NCBI GenBank assembly: GCA_024803745.1
Contig: JANJXV010000004.1
Span: 41,721,358 to 41,785,357 of the forward strand
Direction: 5' to 3'
DNA: 64,000 nt
Origin: Megascapheus bottae
Lineage: Eukaryota; Chordata; Mammalia; Rodentia; Geomyidae
Shown: piece by piece, positions 39,180 to 51,717 of the stretch
How the letters are laid out: every line of letters starts with the position of its first letter
How positions within the stretch are numbered: position 1 is the first letter of the stretch
The notes under the pieces: model-generated
Seen by the model: the letters and a program-made list of their open reading frames with translations, nothing else
Told to the model about the DNA's origin: nothing
Database searches by the model: none
Translations under genes and position numbers: made by a program

Positions 39180-39605
39180 TTTTGGTGCTAGTTCTAGGGT
39201 TCGAACTCAGGCCCTGGGCACCGTCTCTGAGCTTTTGTGCTCACAGCTAGTACCACTGTGAGCTACAGCTCCATTTCTGACATTTCAGTAGTTAATTTGA
39301 CATGCGTCTCATGGACTTTCCTGCCAGGGTTGGCTTTGAACCTTGATCCTCAGATCTCAAGCTTTCTGGGTAGTTAGGATTAAAGGTATGAGCCACCAAT
39401 GCCAGCTTAGCTGGGTACTTCTTACTGTCTCAGATTGCTCCAGGAGCTAACCAGAATTCAACATACTAGACACCAGAGAAACACCAGCTTAGAGACAGGT
39501 CCTAACAACCATTTCCATTTTCCTTTCTGGATATTGGTGCCCGAGGTTGAACCTAGGGCCTCATGCATGCCAAGTACATGTTCTGTCACTTAGCTCTTTA
39601 CATCC
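39180..39605 (-). repeat. 7SL-Geo SINE and, further on, an ID-like fragment
   Basis: Reversed 7SL-Geo at 39180-39410 ('tctagggttcgaactcaggc' to 'gagccaccaatgccagctta') and a reversed ID-like piece at 39530-39605 ('ctagggcctcatgcatgcca'). Confidence 0.8.
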
Positions 39606-39879
39606 CATCCCTTCCCATTTTTCAGATGAAGACAAGTGATTTACTCAAGACAAACCATGCAGATTCCACCCCTTCCTGGGGTGTCTGCTGGGGCAGGCTG
39701 CACTGTGAACTTAAGTAGCCCCTCACAGCTACTGTGGTTCAGAGTAGAAGTTTTTCTTCTGTGGTAGATGGAGGGATTCAGGGACACAAGTTCCTTCCAC
39801 CTGTGGTCTTATCAGTCCCCTGGCCCTTATAGTCTGTGTCTAGCCGCTGAGAGTACACTTAAAAGCGCTCTCCCTTGGA

Positions 39880-40640
39880 ACAGGAGTTTGGCCTAATGAT
39901 AGAGTGCTTGCCTACCATGCATGAAGACCCAGATTGGATAAAAAAAAAAAAAGCTCTCTCACCTCCCAGCTGCTGGTCTTTCAGATAGTGGCCACTGCTT
40001 ACAGCCACTGTGAAGAGGCTGGCAAGTGCTTGTTGGTGATGAGCTCCCATGTGAGCAGTGGCTGCTACCTTTGCTCCATAATTTTGGAAGCATTATTCCA
40101 TCTCATTGTTTCCTTAATCATAAAATAAAGATTATAAGAATGTAGCTCTGTGGTAGAACACGTGCGTTTCCTAGCATGTGTGGGGCTCTGGATTCCATGT
40201 CCAGCACTGTTTTAAAAAGAAAGAAAAAAGGGGGCTGGAAGTTTGGCTTAGTGGTAAAGTGTTTGCCTAGCATGCATGGAGATCTGGGTTCGATTCCGTG
40301 ATACCACATACATAGAAAAAGCCAGAAGTGGTGCTGTGGCTCAAGTGGTAGACCCCTAGCCTTGAGAAAACCCAAGAACAGTGCTCAGGCCCCGAGTTCA
40401 AGCCTCAGAACTGGCAAAAAAAATTTTTTTAAAGAAAAAAGAGGGGCTGAGAGTTTGGCTTAGTGGTAGAGTGTTTGCCTAGCATAATGAAGACCCAGGT
40501 TCAGTTCCTATGCACCACATACATAGAAAAGCCGGAAGTGGTGCTGTGTCTCAAGTGGTAGAGTGCTAGCCTTGAGAAAAAAGCCTAAGTCCAGTCAGTG
40601 CTCAGGCCCTGAGTTCAAGTCCCAGGACTAGCAAAAAGAA
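39880..40640 (+). repeat. Cluster of four SINEs in one orientation
   Basis: Members are an IDL half-element ending in an A tail (39880-39951), an ID-like copy (40139-40215), and two full IDL-Geo copies (40229-40425 and 40443-40640). The two full copies are separated by under 20 bases of A-rich sequence, so the second may have inserted into the tail of the first. Confidence 0.85.
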
Positions 40641-40849
40641 AAGAAAAAAGAATTATCTTTTTATCTTTTAACAAAGACTGGAGTATTTAATGAGGAAATG
40701 CGTGGAAAGCTATTACCAACTGCCCTGGTTATCAGTAAAACCTCCATAAATGCTAGTTATTGCCATTATCTCATAAATGAAAATACTGTTCTCCTTTTCA
40801 TCATGATTATTTGATAAATTATGTATTTAATTTTTTTCTCTTTCCCATT

Positions 40850-41010
40850 TTACTTTTTATTATTGAGGCAATGTATAAAGGGGTTACAGTTACATTTGCC
40901 AGATAGTAGGTGCATGGCTTCTCACACATTGATACCCCTTCTTATGTTTTTGTCCCCATTTCCCTCCCCCAACACCCTCTTGTTTTCCCCCCCTTCTCTT
41001 TCCTTGTTTT
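40850..41010 (-). mobile_element. LINE-1 3'UTR terminus
   Basis: Starts 'ttttattattgaggcaatgt' and reads 'aaaggggttacagttacatt', 'cacacattgatacccctt' and 'tttttgtccccatttccctc', then C/T-rich. It is the reverse complement of the 3' end at 55400-55490. Confidence 0.8.
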
Positions 41011-41011
41011 C

Positions 41012-41245
41012 TTTTTGTTAGCCATGGGGTTTGACCTCGTAGCCTACGCACTGTCCTTGAGATCTTTTGCTCAAGGCTACATCTTTGTCATTTTGAGCCA
41101 TAGCTCCACTTCCAGTTTTCTGGTGATTAATTAATTGGTTAATCAGTCTCATGAACTTTCCTGCCTAGGCTGGCTTTGAACTATGATTCTCAGATCTCAA
41201 CCCCGTGGGTAGCTAGGATTACAGGCCTGAGCCACCAGAATCCAC
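41012..41245 (-). repeat. 7SL-Geo SINE
   Basis: Reversed: 'catggggtttgacctcgtag', 'gccatagctccacttccagt', 'gtagctaggattacaggcct'. Confidence 0.88.
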
Positions 41246-41344
41246 CTACTTTTTCTTCTTTAATACACTGGGTTATGCCTAAGGCTTTATGCTTGCTAGT
41301 AGGCAATCACTTACTTAATCCATGTCTCTTAGTCTTTTTTATTT

Positions 41345-41520
41345 TAAAAAGGATCAGCCTTCCACACAGCTGGGATCACAGGCTTGAGTCACTGTGCTTG
41401 GCTTACTGGTCAAGATAAAGTTACACTAACTTTTTACCTAGTCTGGCCTTGAACTGTAGTCTTCCCAACCCCTACCTCTTGAGTAGCTGAAACAGTATGT
41501 GTGAGCAAGCCACTGCCCTT
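41345..41520 (-). repeat. 7SL-like SINE pair, reversed
   Basis: Two 7SL-like reversed units: 'agctgggatcacaggcttga' (41368) and 'ctggccttgaactgtagtct' (41442). Confidence 0.5.
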
Positions 41521-43425
41521 CGCCTTTAATCAACTTTGACAGAGAGAACTTTCCCTACTTTCCTCTTGCTGCTGCTGAAATACAAATATTGTCCCTCTAA
41601 AAAGCACACATGAGAAAGTCTGATCAGCATAATTGGAAGCAACTGCCGGTGCTAATGGATAGATACAGTAAGTTTATTTTTCTTCAACTTATATTCCACT
41701 GAAATTTTTCATTTCAATAAAAGATGATATAAAAATGCCAAGCTAGGGAGAAAATCTAACTAAGGGCTCACTGTTCCCGAGGCCTGAGGAGAGAATATAT
41801 GTATTTAATTTTTTTCAGAGATTATCTTCATAGCGCTCCCTTCATATTTGTTTATTAAGGCTATATTAAGGCAGCCATAGAGTGCTTGATTGCCCCTTGT
41901 CTTTCTCTCCTTTTGGCAAAAGCAGATTATAGCACTCATTTTTAGCTAATTCAATCATATGCTTAAAGACCGAGAATAATGTCAGGGAATGAAAATTTCC
42001 ACAGTGAATAAACCATATACTTTCAAACAGGTAAATAAACACAGAAAGACCATCACTCATGCACAATATGTTTGTTCATTCAATATCCTGGAGCTATCTG
42101 ACCACCTAATGTTGTGATTTGTCTGCTAAATAAACCAGGGCTTCTTTGTAAATGGAATGTGATTATGATCCAGCTCTTGGGCTGCCTGTGTATCTTGCCA
42201 ACTGTCTGGACTCACTTCTTATCCTATCTCACTCATCAACAGGAAAAATTGCAGTAGGACTGATTCAGCCCAGCAAGATGGTCTTTGTTGGAACACTGTG
42301 AATCTGGATTCGAAGCATTGTTCTCACCAACACAGGAAGCATTGACCAACAAGGGCCACTCCTAAACTCATGAAGAGAAGGTCTATCCTAATGCATGCTC
42401 TCCAAAACAGGCCACCCTGCACTCAGGAATTTGGGGAGAGGAATTTCTGGAGTATGTGTGAAGGGAAGGAATGAATGCCTCTGAAGTTTGGGTCTGGAAA
42501 GACTCCTGAACACTTCTGAGTACAACTCACCTGATTGGTTGATCACAAAGGTTCCCAGGAAGCATGTGAGGGGATTAGAGAGAGATTAATGTGGCAGGGA
42601 CTGTGATTTGTCTGCCAACATCTGCTCAGTCAGAAGTAGGATCGTAACTGTGTACTTGTGACATAGCAAGGTTACATTTCCCAGACATCCTCACATTTAG
42701 ATGTGGCCGTGGAAGTTTGGACCTAAGACCAAGTCTTAAATTGTTAGTTCCCTGACCCTGCATTCTCTGTTTCTGTAGGTGAGAACCTAGGTGTAGATAT
42801 AGAGGTAGTGATTAAGACCTCAGTGTCTCACTGGGTCTTTGTGGTCAGGGAATAGCAGCATTCTACCACAAGGAAGCGCCTGGAAGGCAAGCTCCACTCC
42901 AGACTTCCTCAACAGAATTTGCATTGCAACCAGATCCTTAGGAGAATCAAAAGTACATTTTTGAGACACACTGGCTGAGGGATGGCAGAAGTTGAGACCT
43001 GGAATGAACCTGGACCCTCTTATGAACAAAGCTATCCTGCTGCCCTACAATGCTTACTTTGCAACTATATACTTAGCAGAAATACAGCATTATCGTCGCC
43101 TGGGTGCCATTTTTACTGATGCTTAGGTTGATTTGCAAATGAATGTTCACAGTCTCTTCTATCAGACTTTATTTCTAACTTGACATGGAAGTTTCTGCCC
43201 CAGGAAATGACATGAGTACAAAATAGTATATGTGTTATTTTTTAAACCAGTGGCAGGGGGGTGGGGAGGAGGAATTGATGAGGGGATGAATGCACATGTA
43301 AAAAAACAGAAGTAAATCCACTAAAATTGTGAAAAAGGAGTAAAGGGGAATAAATAGAAGGTATGACTGTATCAAATACATCAAATTACTTTATAAGAAT
43401 TTATGGAATATTACAACAAAACCTT
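41521..43425. other. Intergenic, nothing clear
   Basis: No gene. The phrase 'gtgatttgtctgc' recurs at about 42114 and 42604, but I could not build it into a repeat unit. Confidence 0.35.
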
Positions 43426-43429
43426 TTAG

Positions 43430-43562
43430 AAATATATTTGTTATAATACATCACGTATTACATATTTCATATCTTGGTATATATAACATTTATGTTACAT
43501 ATACATTTCATAAATATAAATGTACGTACATATATACATTTGTATACGTGTGTATATATCAC
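43430..43562. repeat. AT-rich imperfect tandem tract
   Basis: Recurring 'atatac/atgtac/acattt' words form a low-complexity alternating purine-pyrimidine stretch. Confidence 0.7.
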
Positions 43563-44925
43563 ACCTCTGAAGGTTGCTTAAAGTCAAAACACCTCTGGAA
43601 GAAATGACGATGTTATATTCCCAAATGTTACTTCTTCATTATGAGTCCAGTGGGGCTTAAATTACCTGTGCAGCCCAAGCGGCCGAGTGCACGCTGACTA
43701 CTCAAGTATATCTGCTAAGACAGTTTCCTTCATTCTCATCTCAGGCCTGTCCCACCTTTTCTGTTTTACTAAACCAAACATCCTGCCATTCCAAAAGAAC
43801 ATTCTTTTCCTGTCTCAGTTTTGCTATTTTTATAATACTAGTCCTACTCCATTACAAAACAAAACATCCTTACTAATCAACCTTTATCAATGGGATCAAC
43901 TCACTATTAAAAAAAAAGAGTTAAGAGAAAAAAAAGCAATCATTTATCCTTTCATTAAAATAATATCCCAGAGCATAGGTTATCCACTCATCTTCACACA
44001 TCTGTCCTTGAATCTTGGCTATTTGTTCAGCGGACATCCTTAACGCAGTCCTCATTTCCTGACAGGCTCTGAATAAAGCCTGTCTCATCTGCTGCCCAGG
44101 TCCCACCTGAGTGGTTGACCACTGAGGCTCTGACTCCTCCCTTTGTTTCTGGGCACAAGTAGCATTCTGAACGCTAGTTCAAGAGATCTGATTTCTCCAG
44201 ATGCTGCCGTGGGCAGTTCGCCAGTTCTCTGGAAGGTTAGAAGAATAACATCTCCAAGTGGACTATTACAGTAAAAGACAGCACATGGGAAATTGCCAGT
44301 GGATAAGTTTGTATCTTTTTCTCCCCTGAGGACATGTACAAAGTGTAGTTTCTCACACTGGCCCTCTGGAAGATGCTTTATATCACCAAACAACCATCTG
44401 TACTATGAGACTGTGCCAGCTCCAATCCACCACTCTGCTTCTGCTTTTTGTTCTTCCCTACCTCACTTCCCTCTTCCTCCTCTCTATCAGATACTGGGCT
44501 GCATCTCCTCACAAAACCCACATACACTCCAGTACACATCCCAATCTGTTCCCTCTCTATGTTCTAGGGAACACAGAAAATGTATAGGATTGCCAAATAG
44601 TTGATGCAGCAAAAAGTTAATATATTTCAGTGAATTCACAAAGAAATTACAGGTCTAGAATATTCATTCGCCTACTTGTTATAAAATAATAGGCCCATTA
44701 CGTTGTATCTGTTAGTGGCTGATGTGTCAAGATGGAAGAATATATTGCATTTTCCTATTGAAGTAGGCCGAGAGAATATTATTCACCGGTGTCTGTGGTG
44801 GGAAGCAAAGTTTTCTTCTTTTCCTCTTTCACTTTTAGTAATCTGCATATTGCCCCATTTACTTAAACACATCCAGCATACCCAGTTAAACTCTTTAACA
44901 GTCCAAGATTGGTGACAGCAGTATA

Positions 44926-44926
<1 letters not shown>
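43563..44926. other. Intergenic, unexplained
   Basis: Overlapping frames on both strands between 43687 and 44604 (up to 118 codons) may reflect a decayed retroelement, but no family motif is visible. Confidence 0.3.

Positions 44927-44975
<49 letters not shown>
44927..44975. repeat. (AC)n microsatellite
   Basis: Pure AC repeat of about 24 units. Confidence 0.97.
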
Positions 44976-44978
<3 letters not shown>

Positions 44979-45906
44979 ATTTTCTGTTGCGATTCTAAAA
45001 TTTACATTCCTTGGGTACAAAAATCCTCCTCCATCAACTTCTCCCCCAGTCCTCCAGAGTGCATAATCTCTGTTTCCACAGACTACAAGTAGACACTCAA
45101 GAAGAATGATGAACTTACGGTGAGTTACTTGGTTTTGCCAGGAAATAAGAATTTGACTTTTATGAATACAAATAAAAAGCTGCCTCTCTGGGTTATACAT
45201 TATTTTCGTGAACACACTCACAATCCTCAAACATAATTCTCCTTGCTTAATGATAAGAAACCAATGGTAGGAGATTTAAAAGATTACATTTTATTGCATG
45301 AAACAATTCTCTTCGGCAGGAATTCAATTTTGCTCTAAGAGCTGGAAATGATCTCAATCTTTGTCAACAGAGATCAGTACAAGATTTAGCAATTTCTGTG
45401 TTGACATGGCCATTATCAGAATTCAAGGCATGTGTTCATTTCCTTGGAGTACAAAGGATGCAAGGAGAAGAAGCTAGATGTGTCCTGTTGGAGCACAAAT
45501 ATAGTCTAGGTTTTTCAAAGAAAACTGTTAGTTTAGGAAGCATAGCTTCTCATTACAGAGCAAAAATCTAACCAGCTACTGTTCTCCAAATCACATTCTG
45601 GTTACAAAATATTGTTTCACGAAGCCCTAATGAGGATATGTGAATTTTACAAGGTCAGTAAGGGTTATTAATAAAAAGAAAAAAAAGCTCACATTCTACA
45701 AATCTGAGCAGAGTTGCACCATGACTACTCTAAGAGCATCCATCTCAGCAAATTCCAACTAATGGAGAAAGATAATGACTTTCTCAATCTGGGTGCAGAA
45801 AGATGGGGGGAGGGTGACTAGCTCTACTGATGCTGCTAGTGAGGATTCTCAGAATGTCAGCTTTGTTTTCTTCTTTATTGATGACTTGGAGGTTTGCTGT
45901 TTCTTT

Positions 45907-45910
<4 letters not shown>
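44976..45910. other. Intergenic, nothing clear
   Basis: No recognised gene or repeat. Confidence 0.35.

Positions 45911-45962
<52 letters not shown>
45911..45962. repeat. (GT)n microsatellite
   Basis: Pure GT repeat of 26 units. Confidence 0.97.
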
Positions 45963-45964
<2 letters not shown>

Positions 45965-46724
45965 CTGGGAATTGAATCTTGGGCTATATTGGCATCAGGG
46001 TTGGGGCTTTTCTTTTATGACTTTCTCTTTGTTTCCCTCTGTGTACCTTAACAAGAAATGTATAGCTTCATAAGAAAAACACTTATGCTCAGTAAATTGC
46101 TAACAAAAGTAACATGGAAACTGGAATTCACCTGTTTGCCCTGTGTACTCCTTTAACACACATGTAACTAGAGATGCACATTAAAATGAGGAAACCTGCC
46201 AGAGCTCTTTGTGATTTCATTCAAATGAGCTTCCAAGGAAGACAGGTTAATTGTGGATACTCAGATCAGATCCTGAAGATGACATTTACTGTAGTAACAT
46301 CATTGTAGTTTAATAGAACAATGACTGTTGGAAGATAATGCAGTTGCATGATTTAATGTAACGATATTTTGTGATATAGAATTTTGATGAAAAAATGGGT
46401 CAGGTAGTAAAAGTTCTGGGGAAGACAGGATTAATGCCTTTATCAAATAAACTTTGATACAAATGATACATAACGAAAAAGAACTTATTTTAAGGACAAG
46501 ATTTAAGCACAAATATGTGACTTATCTCCCTTATGAACACAAATCAGCTCAAAATGTAAGACCTGAAACTCAGGAGCCAGCCACTCATCCATTAACAGAA
46601 GGGAAACACTTCAAAATGTTGGTGCAGCTATTTCCTCAGTGTAACTCCAGTATCTTGAGAAATAAAAGCATTGACTAATAAATAGGATTACTTGTAGTGA
46701 GACGTCCTAGAGAAAGGGAGAAGC
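45963..46724. other. Intergenic, nothing clear
   Basis: No recognised gene or repeat. Confidence 0.35.
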
Positions 46725-46727
46725 TGG

Positions 46728-46925
46728 ATTCCAGTGGCTTATGGCTGTAATTCTAGCTACTCGGAAGGCTGAGATCTGAAGATGGAGGAGCAAAGCCAGC
46801 CTGGGCAGGGAAGTGCTTGACACTCACCTGCAATTAACAACCAAAAAGCTAGAAGTGGAGCTGTGGCACTTGAGCGAAAAAGCTCAAGAATGGCACTCAG
46901 GCCTCAGTTAAAGCCCCAGTACCTG
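46728..46925 (+). repeat. 7SL-Geo SINE
   Basis: Head 'agtggcttatggctgtaatt', middle 'ctgcaattaacaaccaaaaa', body 'gtggagctgtggcacttgag'. Confidence 0.85.
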
Positions 46926-46932
46926 TATGCAT

Positions 46933-46937
46933 ACACA

Positions 46938-46997
<60 letters not shown>
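46933..46997. repeat. (CA)n microsatellite at a SINE tail
   Basis: CA repeat beginning within ten bases of the SINE end. Confidence 0.97.
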
Positions 46998-46998
<1 letters not shown>

Positions 46999-48280
46999 CT
47001 TAGTGTGTTCCAGAAAAAGTCAAAGTACCATCAGCTCAACATGCAAGCACAAAGCTTTTCATCTTTGATGGTGTCATACAAGGTGAATGGGGAGAAAGTC
47101 CATCAAATGACAAGGGTGGGGGGAAGGTAGAAAATGTCACAGAAGAACTAAGAACACTTTAAAAAACAATAAGGGCCTATTGTTTCTCTGCCTTGAGAGA
47201 ACATTACATGTGTATGCATCTTCCATAAAAAGGAGAGAAGCTGTAATTAATCAAGAACAGAAATGAAAAGCCACGCTGTCTAGTTTTATATCATCAGGAA
47301 ATGATTTCCGTATTCTTTATTTTAGCACTGCTAACACAGGTTGAAATGGATTCAAACAATAAAGGTAAAGATCTTTCAGAGACGTGTGTCTATTTTTATC
47401 TTGAAGAGGTAAATACAGCAATTATCTAAAGTGGTTCCAAAATAGGAGCTTGGAGGGTGGGTGTTGCATAACAAATAGTTATAATAATTTTATCAATTAA
47501 CATAACACACTAGAAAAACAGAGTTCTACATATCCAAGCTTTTGCTATTAGAAATGTTTGCAATAATGGAGCTTGAGATGTGTGTGCAAATGTCAGAAGG
47601 AATTTTGCATCTCCCCCACCTCAAAACTCATATGAGAACTTTTCTGTGTTTGAGGAAATTTTCCACTTGGAGCCATGGTCAAAGTGAAAACCCACCTTCC
47701 ACCATCCAAGCTGAGATTACTAGAGACTCATTCTCACATTATTTACAGTCTATTATGTTCACTTGGGCAGACAGATACACTCACTATAGGATATAAAATA
47801 GAGGAAGCAGAAGAGCAAGGGGTAGGAGGAAATGGTCCCCAGCTAAGGGACTGCAGCAGTGCAGTGTCATGATGGAGTGAGTGAGTGTCGTATCTAATGT
47901 ACAGGCTGTAAAAGAATGTTCAATAATGCTGGTATCAGGGGCCACCCTACACCAACCTTGTAATATAATTTTGGATGTCTGAGATTCAGATAAATTAGAT
48001 TCTCTAATTCCAGTGGGGGTTAACAGAATCCAGTCTTTGTGGTATTTCTGTGCTCAGTAAATTGCTGCTTAAAGCAAGGCTTATTTCTCTTGTAAAACAC
48101 CCTAATGGATGAGAGAAACAGAGAAGAACCTGAGATTGATAACCTGGCCTGGGTGAAGTAAAAGGAAAATAAAAAATCCAGTTAGGAGTAAAAAATGGGG
48201 ACAAGCTTCTCAGGCCCAGTAGAGATGAAAACAATAGATTTCATATTTCCCCACGGCCAGAAGGATCCCTAAGTGGTTGT
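46998..48280. other. Intergenic, nothing clear
   Basis: No recognised gene or repeat. Confidence 0.35.
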
Positions 48281-48284
48281 CACC

Positions 48285-48465
48285 ATAGAAAAGGATGTGC
48301 TTGTATCAGCACTACGGGCATTTGGGCTGATCTTTGCTCTGGGGGATGTCTTAGACATTGCAGGATGTTCAGCAACATTCCTGGCCTCTGTTCACTAGCT
48401 GTCAATGGTATCCCCATCCCTACACCATCATGACAACCAATAATGTCTCCAGACATGACCACATG
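48285..48465. mobile_element. hAT-Charlie-type DNA transposon (MER20-like)
   Basis: 'gggcatttgggctgatcttt', 'gacattgcaggatgttcagc', 'attcctggcctctgttcact' and 'gacaaccaataatgtctcca' follow the order of a common mammalian MER20-type element. Confidence 0.7.
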
Positions 48466-48519
48466 TTGTAGGAGAAGAGAGTTCTACAATAACCTGGCGA
48501 GCACCTGAGTGTGGGTTCA

Positions 48520-48765
48520 TCCTTGTGGTTATGGACTGTGACCATCGTAAGGGGACATCATATGGTGACAACCACCTGTGGGTGGTTATGATCACCTGCC
48601 TGAGGTGTTTACCTTAAAAGCTCAGCCACACTGAAGCTCGGAGCTGCTCTCCATCAGCCCGAAGGTGGAGAGTAGCCTCTGCGCTACTATTAAAATGACT
48701 TCTAGCTTGGTTCACAGTGTGCTGGTGACTTTATTATTGGGGGGGGGGTTCATGTCCCTTCAAGA
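48520..48765 (+). mobile_element. LTR-like segment, possible solo LTR of an endogenous retrovirus
   Basis: A TTAAAAG TATA-like box (48614-48620) is followed about 70 bases later by ATTAAA (48689-48694) and then a T-rich stretch. A 'ttattgggggggg' junction (48735-48748) could mark an LTR end followed by a proline-type primer binding site. No retroviral coding sequence follows within the next kilobase. The order of elements fits an LTR, but I have not matched a named family. Confidence 0.4.
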
Positions 48766-48959
48766 TGGCCGGGATATTACAAGGAGACTGAAACCTGAAG
48801 GATTTCAGCTCAAAGCCAGCCTGGGAGAAAAGTCATCTCCAAAATACTCTGCAACAAAGCCGTGCTGGAGGTGTGGCCCAATTAGTCAGGCACCACCTAA
48901 GCAAACAAGCTGAATTTGGAGCTGAGTTTGAGGCTGAGTTTAAGCACCCAGTACTGGGA

Positions 48960-49795
48960 GTGGGGGAAAAAGGAAAAATGAAAATGTGATTTTTACCCTT
49001 TCCTAAAGGAAGTTGATAGCTGTCTACTCTCTGAGAAGCAGGCTGGGAGGCCTGCGGCTCTGAAAAGAGTTGAAAGGCCAGCAAATACAAGGACATAATG
49101 TAAATAGAAGTGATAGCCTCTCTCTCATCCAAATGGTTTCTGATAAGTCTTCAGCCACTGGAAATGTCATGGGGAAAATGCATTGTTTTCCATTCAGCAA
49201 ATAAAAGTGGGTTGAGCATCTTGTTGAAGGAAATGAACAGATGTCAATGGGCAAAGCCCACTGAGGACAACTGCATGATTAATACACTACAAACAGGTTG
49301 GGGCAGCATGATTTATCTGCAGCTCAGAATGGAAATCTACGATGCAGAAAATGAGGTTAAAATGAAAAATGTAGGAATCCTGACAAACAGCAGAATAATG
49401 GATAACCTACGTTTAGAGTTAAGGAAATAAATTAAAACAAAGAGCCAACAATCTTTTCATACAGAATTCAAGCATCTTCTGACAAATCTTCACAAGTAAG
49501 CTCAGTTGGAACATTGAGAACTTGGACTCTTCTCTGAAATAATACCAAAAGGAAATAACACGCTGTATTTCTCAGTTCAGATGATGCTGCTGGACTAACA
49601 CAAAGTTAGAGAGAGAAAGGGAAAAGCCATGTAAGTCCCCTGAATATTGTTTATTGTGGTATACACAGAGGAATAATTTGGACTTCCAATAGATTTACAC
49701 TCATACCAGAAATTAGACAAAGATAAACCAGAACCAATTTTACCACTTGCCAATATTTTAATGGCATTACTATTAGTGGTTGTTGTAGTAGCAGC
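48960..49795. other. Intergenic, nothing clear
   Basis: Frames at 48833-49430 on both strands are not recognised. Confidence 0.35.
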
Positions 49796-49799
49796 AGCA

Positions 49800-50095
49800 G
49801 TGCTATTAGAGATACTGGGATTTGAATCCAGTGCCTCACACTTGAAGCAAGCACTGTATCGCCTGAGCCAGGCTCGCAGCCCTTTCTAAGTTAGGTTATT
49901 TTTCACACAGGGTCTCGTGTTGTTATCCAGGCTGACAGGCACCATGATCTGCCTATTTATGCCACCACACACAAATATTGATTGAGTGGGATCTCTCTAA
50001 CTTTTGTCTTGGGATGGCCTCAAACCCAGTCCCAATCTCCATCTCCAGAGTGGTTGGAATGACATGCATAAGCTACAGCATCTGGCTATCATAAC
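49800..50095 (-). repeat. Composite SINE (ID-like plus two 7SL-like units), reversed
   Basis: Reversed ID-like part at 49808-49885 ('ctgggatttgaatccagtgc'), then reversed 7SL-like parts at 49900-49975 ('gggtctcgtgttgttatcca') and 49985-50095 ('gatggcctcaaacccagtcc'). Confidence 0.6.
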
Positions 50096-50099
50096 ATCC

Positions 50100-50855
50100 C
50101 ACTACTGTGATTTGACTTAATGATTCTTCAGCTTTCTGAGATGCCTAGGGAGTATCTGGTAGAAATCCTACTTGAAATCCTGAATTTTGAGCTTTCCTAA
50201 GTTAGTAGTATGTATCATGATACTTTCCAGATGAAAGTTAACAGCAGCTCCTAAGCAGCCTCCCTATTGCAGGGTTGAACAATAAACCTTTTCACCATCC
50301 TCTGCGTCAATGCATCATAAATCCACTGCAACTTACATTAGGTTTATTGGGAACTTAACCCAAGTGTAAATCAAGGTGCATCTGCATTTCCTTTCTGCAG
50401 CCAAAAACAAAACAGCTCAGAGTGGACAAAACTGCGACAACTGTCAGAGAGTCTGATTGTGACAAGGGTCACACTTCTGATTGCTGGAAGAGCAGAGGAC
50501 AGAATGCTTCACATGTCTGGAGTATAACGTAAGGGATACACTTTTCTTGCATAGCTAGAAAAAGTATAGGTATTCCCCATTTCAATTTCTCAAGTAAAGA
50601 CGCCAAGCTTTCTAGAAAAACTAATAAAACAGTACAACTTCATTATGTTAGCATTTTTTGTGTCATTAGATACTGTTCTTAGAACTAATGCCAGCCTTGT
50701 AAAGATATTTTTCCTAAGTACAATTTATGATTTTTGTATTTCATTTTGAATTTCTTGTAACAAAGTTATATGAAAGTATACAGAAAGTAGACACATAAAA
50801 GACGCAGAGCTCAAAAATTTCTCACTGAATAAATATGTCAACATAAAAGGTACAG
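50100..50855. other. Intergenic, nothing clear
   Basis: No recognised gene or repeat. Confidence 0.35.
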
Positions 50856-50865
50856 TTATTTTGTC

Positions 50866-51170
50866 AGGCATGGGGCTTAAACTGGGGCCTGGACACTGTC
50901 CTTGAGCTATTCAGCTCAAGGCTAGAACTCTATCACTTGAGCCACAGCGCCACTTCTGATTTTCTGGGGTTAAGTCTCATGGACTTTCATGCCTTGGCTG
51001 TCCCTGAACCAAGATCCCCAGATCTCAGCCTCCTGAGAAGCTAGGATTACAGATTTGAGACACTGGCACCCACCATGGTACTTTTTTTTTGAGATGGAGT
51101 CTTGCTGCATTGGCCAGGCTGGCCTCCAGCTCAGGCAATCTTTACTGCTGGGTCCAATCAATCCTCCAGT
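50866..51170 (-). repeat. 7SL-Geo SINE followed by a 7SL-like fragment
   Basis: Reversed 7SL-Geo at 50866-51078 ('catggggcttaaactggggc' to 'agctaggattacagatttga'). A separate reversed 7SL-like piece lies at 51085-51170 ('gagatggagtcttgctgcat'). Confidence 0.82.
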
Positions 51171-51269
51171 TTCAGCATAACTCCCATGGGTTTATATTAT
51201 TGTACTGAACTTTTCTCATTCAATATCAGATGAAGATTCCGAAATCTGTTGAATGATTGTAGTGTGCTC

Positions 51270-51470
51270 AATGTTTTTTTGTCATGGGGCTTGAACACAG
51301 GGTCTGGGCGCTGCTATTGAGCTCTTTTGCTCAGGTGCTAGTACTCTACCACTTTGAGCCACAATGCCACTTCTGGTTTTTGAGTAGTTAGAGTGGCATG
51401 GGGATTTTCCTGCCTAGGCTGGCTTCAAACTGCAATTCTCAGATCTTTGTAGTCAAAATCACAGACTACT
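51270..51470 (-). repeat. 7SL-Geo SINE, diverged
   Basis: Reversed: 'catggggcttgaacacaggg', 'actctaccactttgagccac', 'aaactgcaattctcagatct'. Confidence 0.8.
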
Positions 51471-51514
51471 ACAGATGATAAACTCTATACTCTTTTGGGG
51501 TTTTTCTGTTTTGT

Positions 51515-51717
51515 TTTTTGCCAGTCCTGGGTTTGAACTCAGGGCCTGGGCACTATCCTTGGACACTTTCTTTGCTCAAGGCTAGCACTCTGCCTCTTAA
51601 GCCATAGCACCACTTCCGTTTTTGTTTTTTTTTCTATGTATGTGGTACTGAGGAATCAAACCCAGGTCTTTGTGCATGCTAGGCAAACACTCTACCACTA
51701 GGCCAAACTCCCGGCCC
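51515..51717 (-). repeat. IDL-Geo SINE with 14 bp target-site duplication
   Basis: Reversed full element. Direct repeats ctctatactctttt (51483-51496) and ctctataatctttt (51718-51731) differ at one position. Confidence 0.92.

Noticed and set aside
43687..44604. Overlapping frames of up to 118 codons as a possible gene or retroviral gag remnant
   Set aside because: No motif, no flanking LTR and no consistent frame. It is left as unexplained sequence.
44783..45230. Frames with Cys-Val repeats (also around 45775-46051)
   Set aside because: They are translations of the (AC)n/(GT)n microsatellites.
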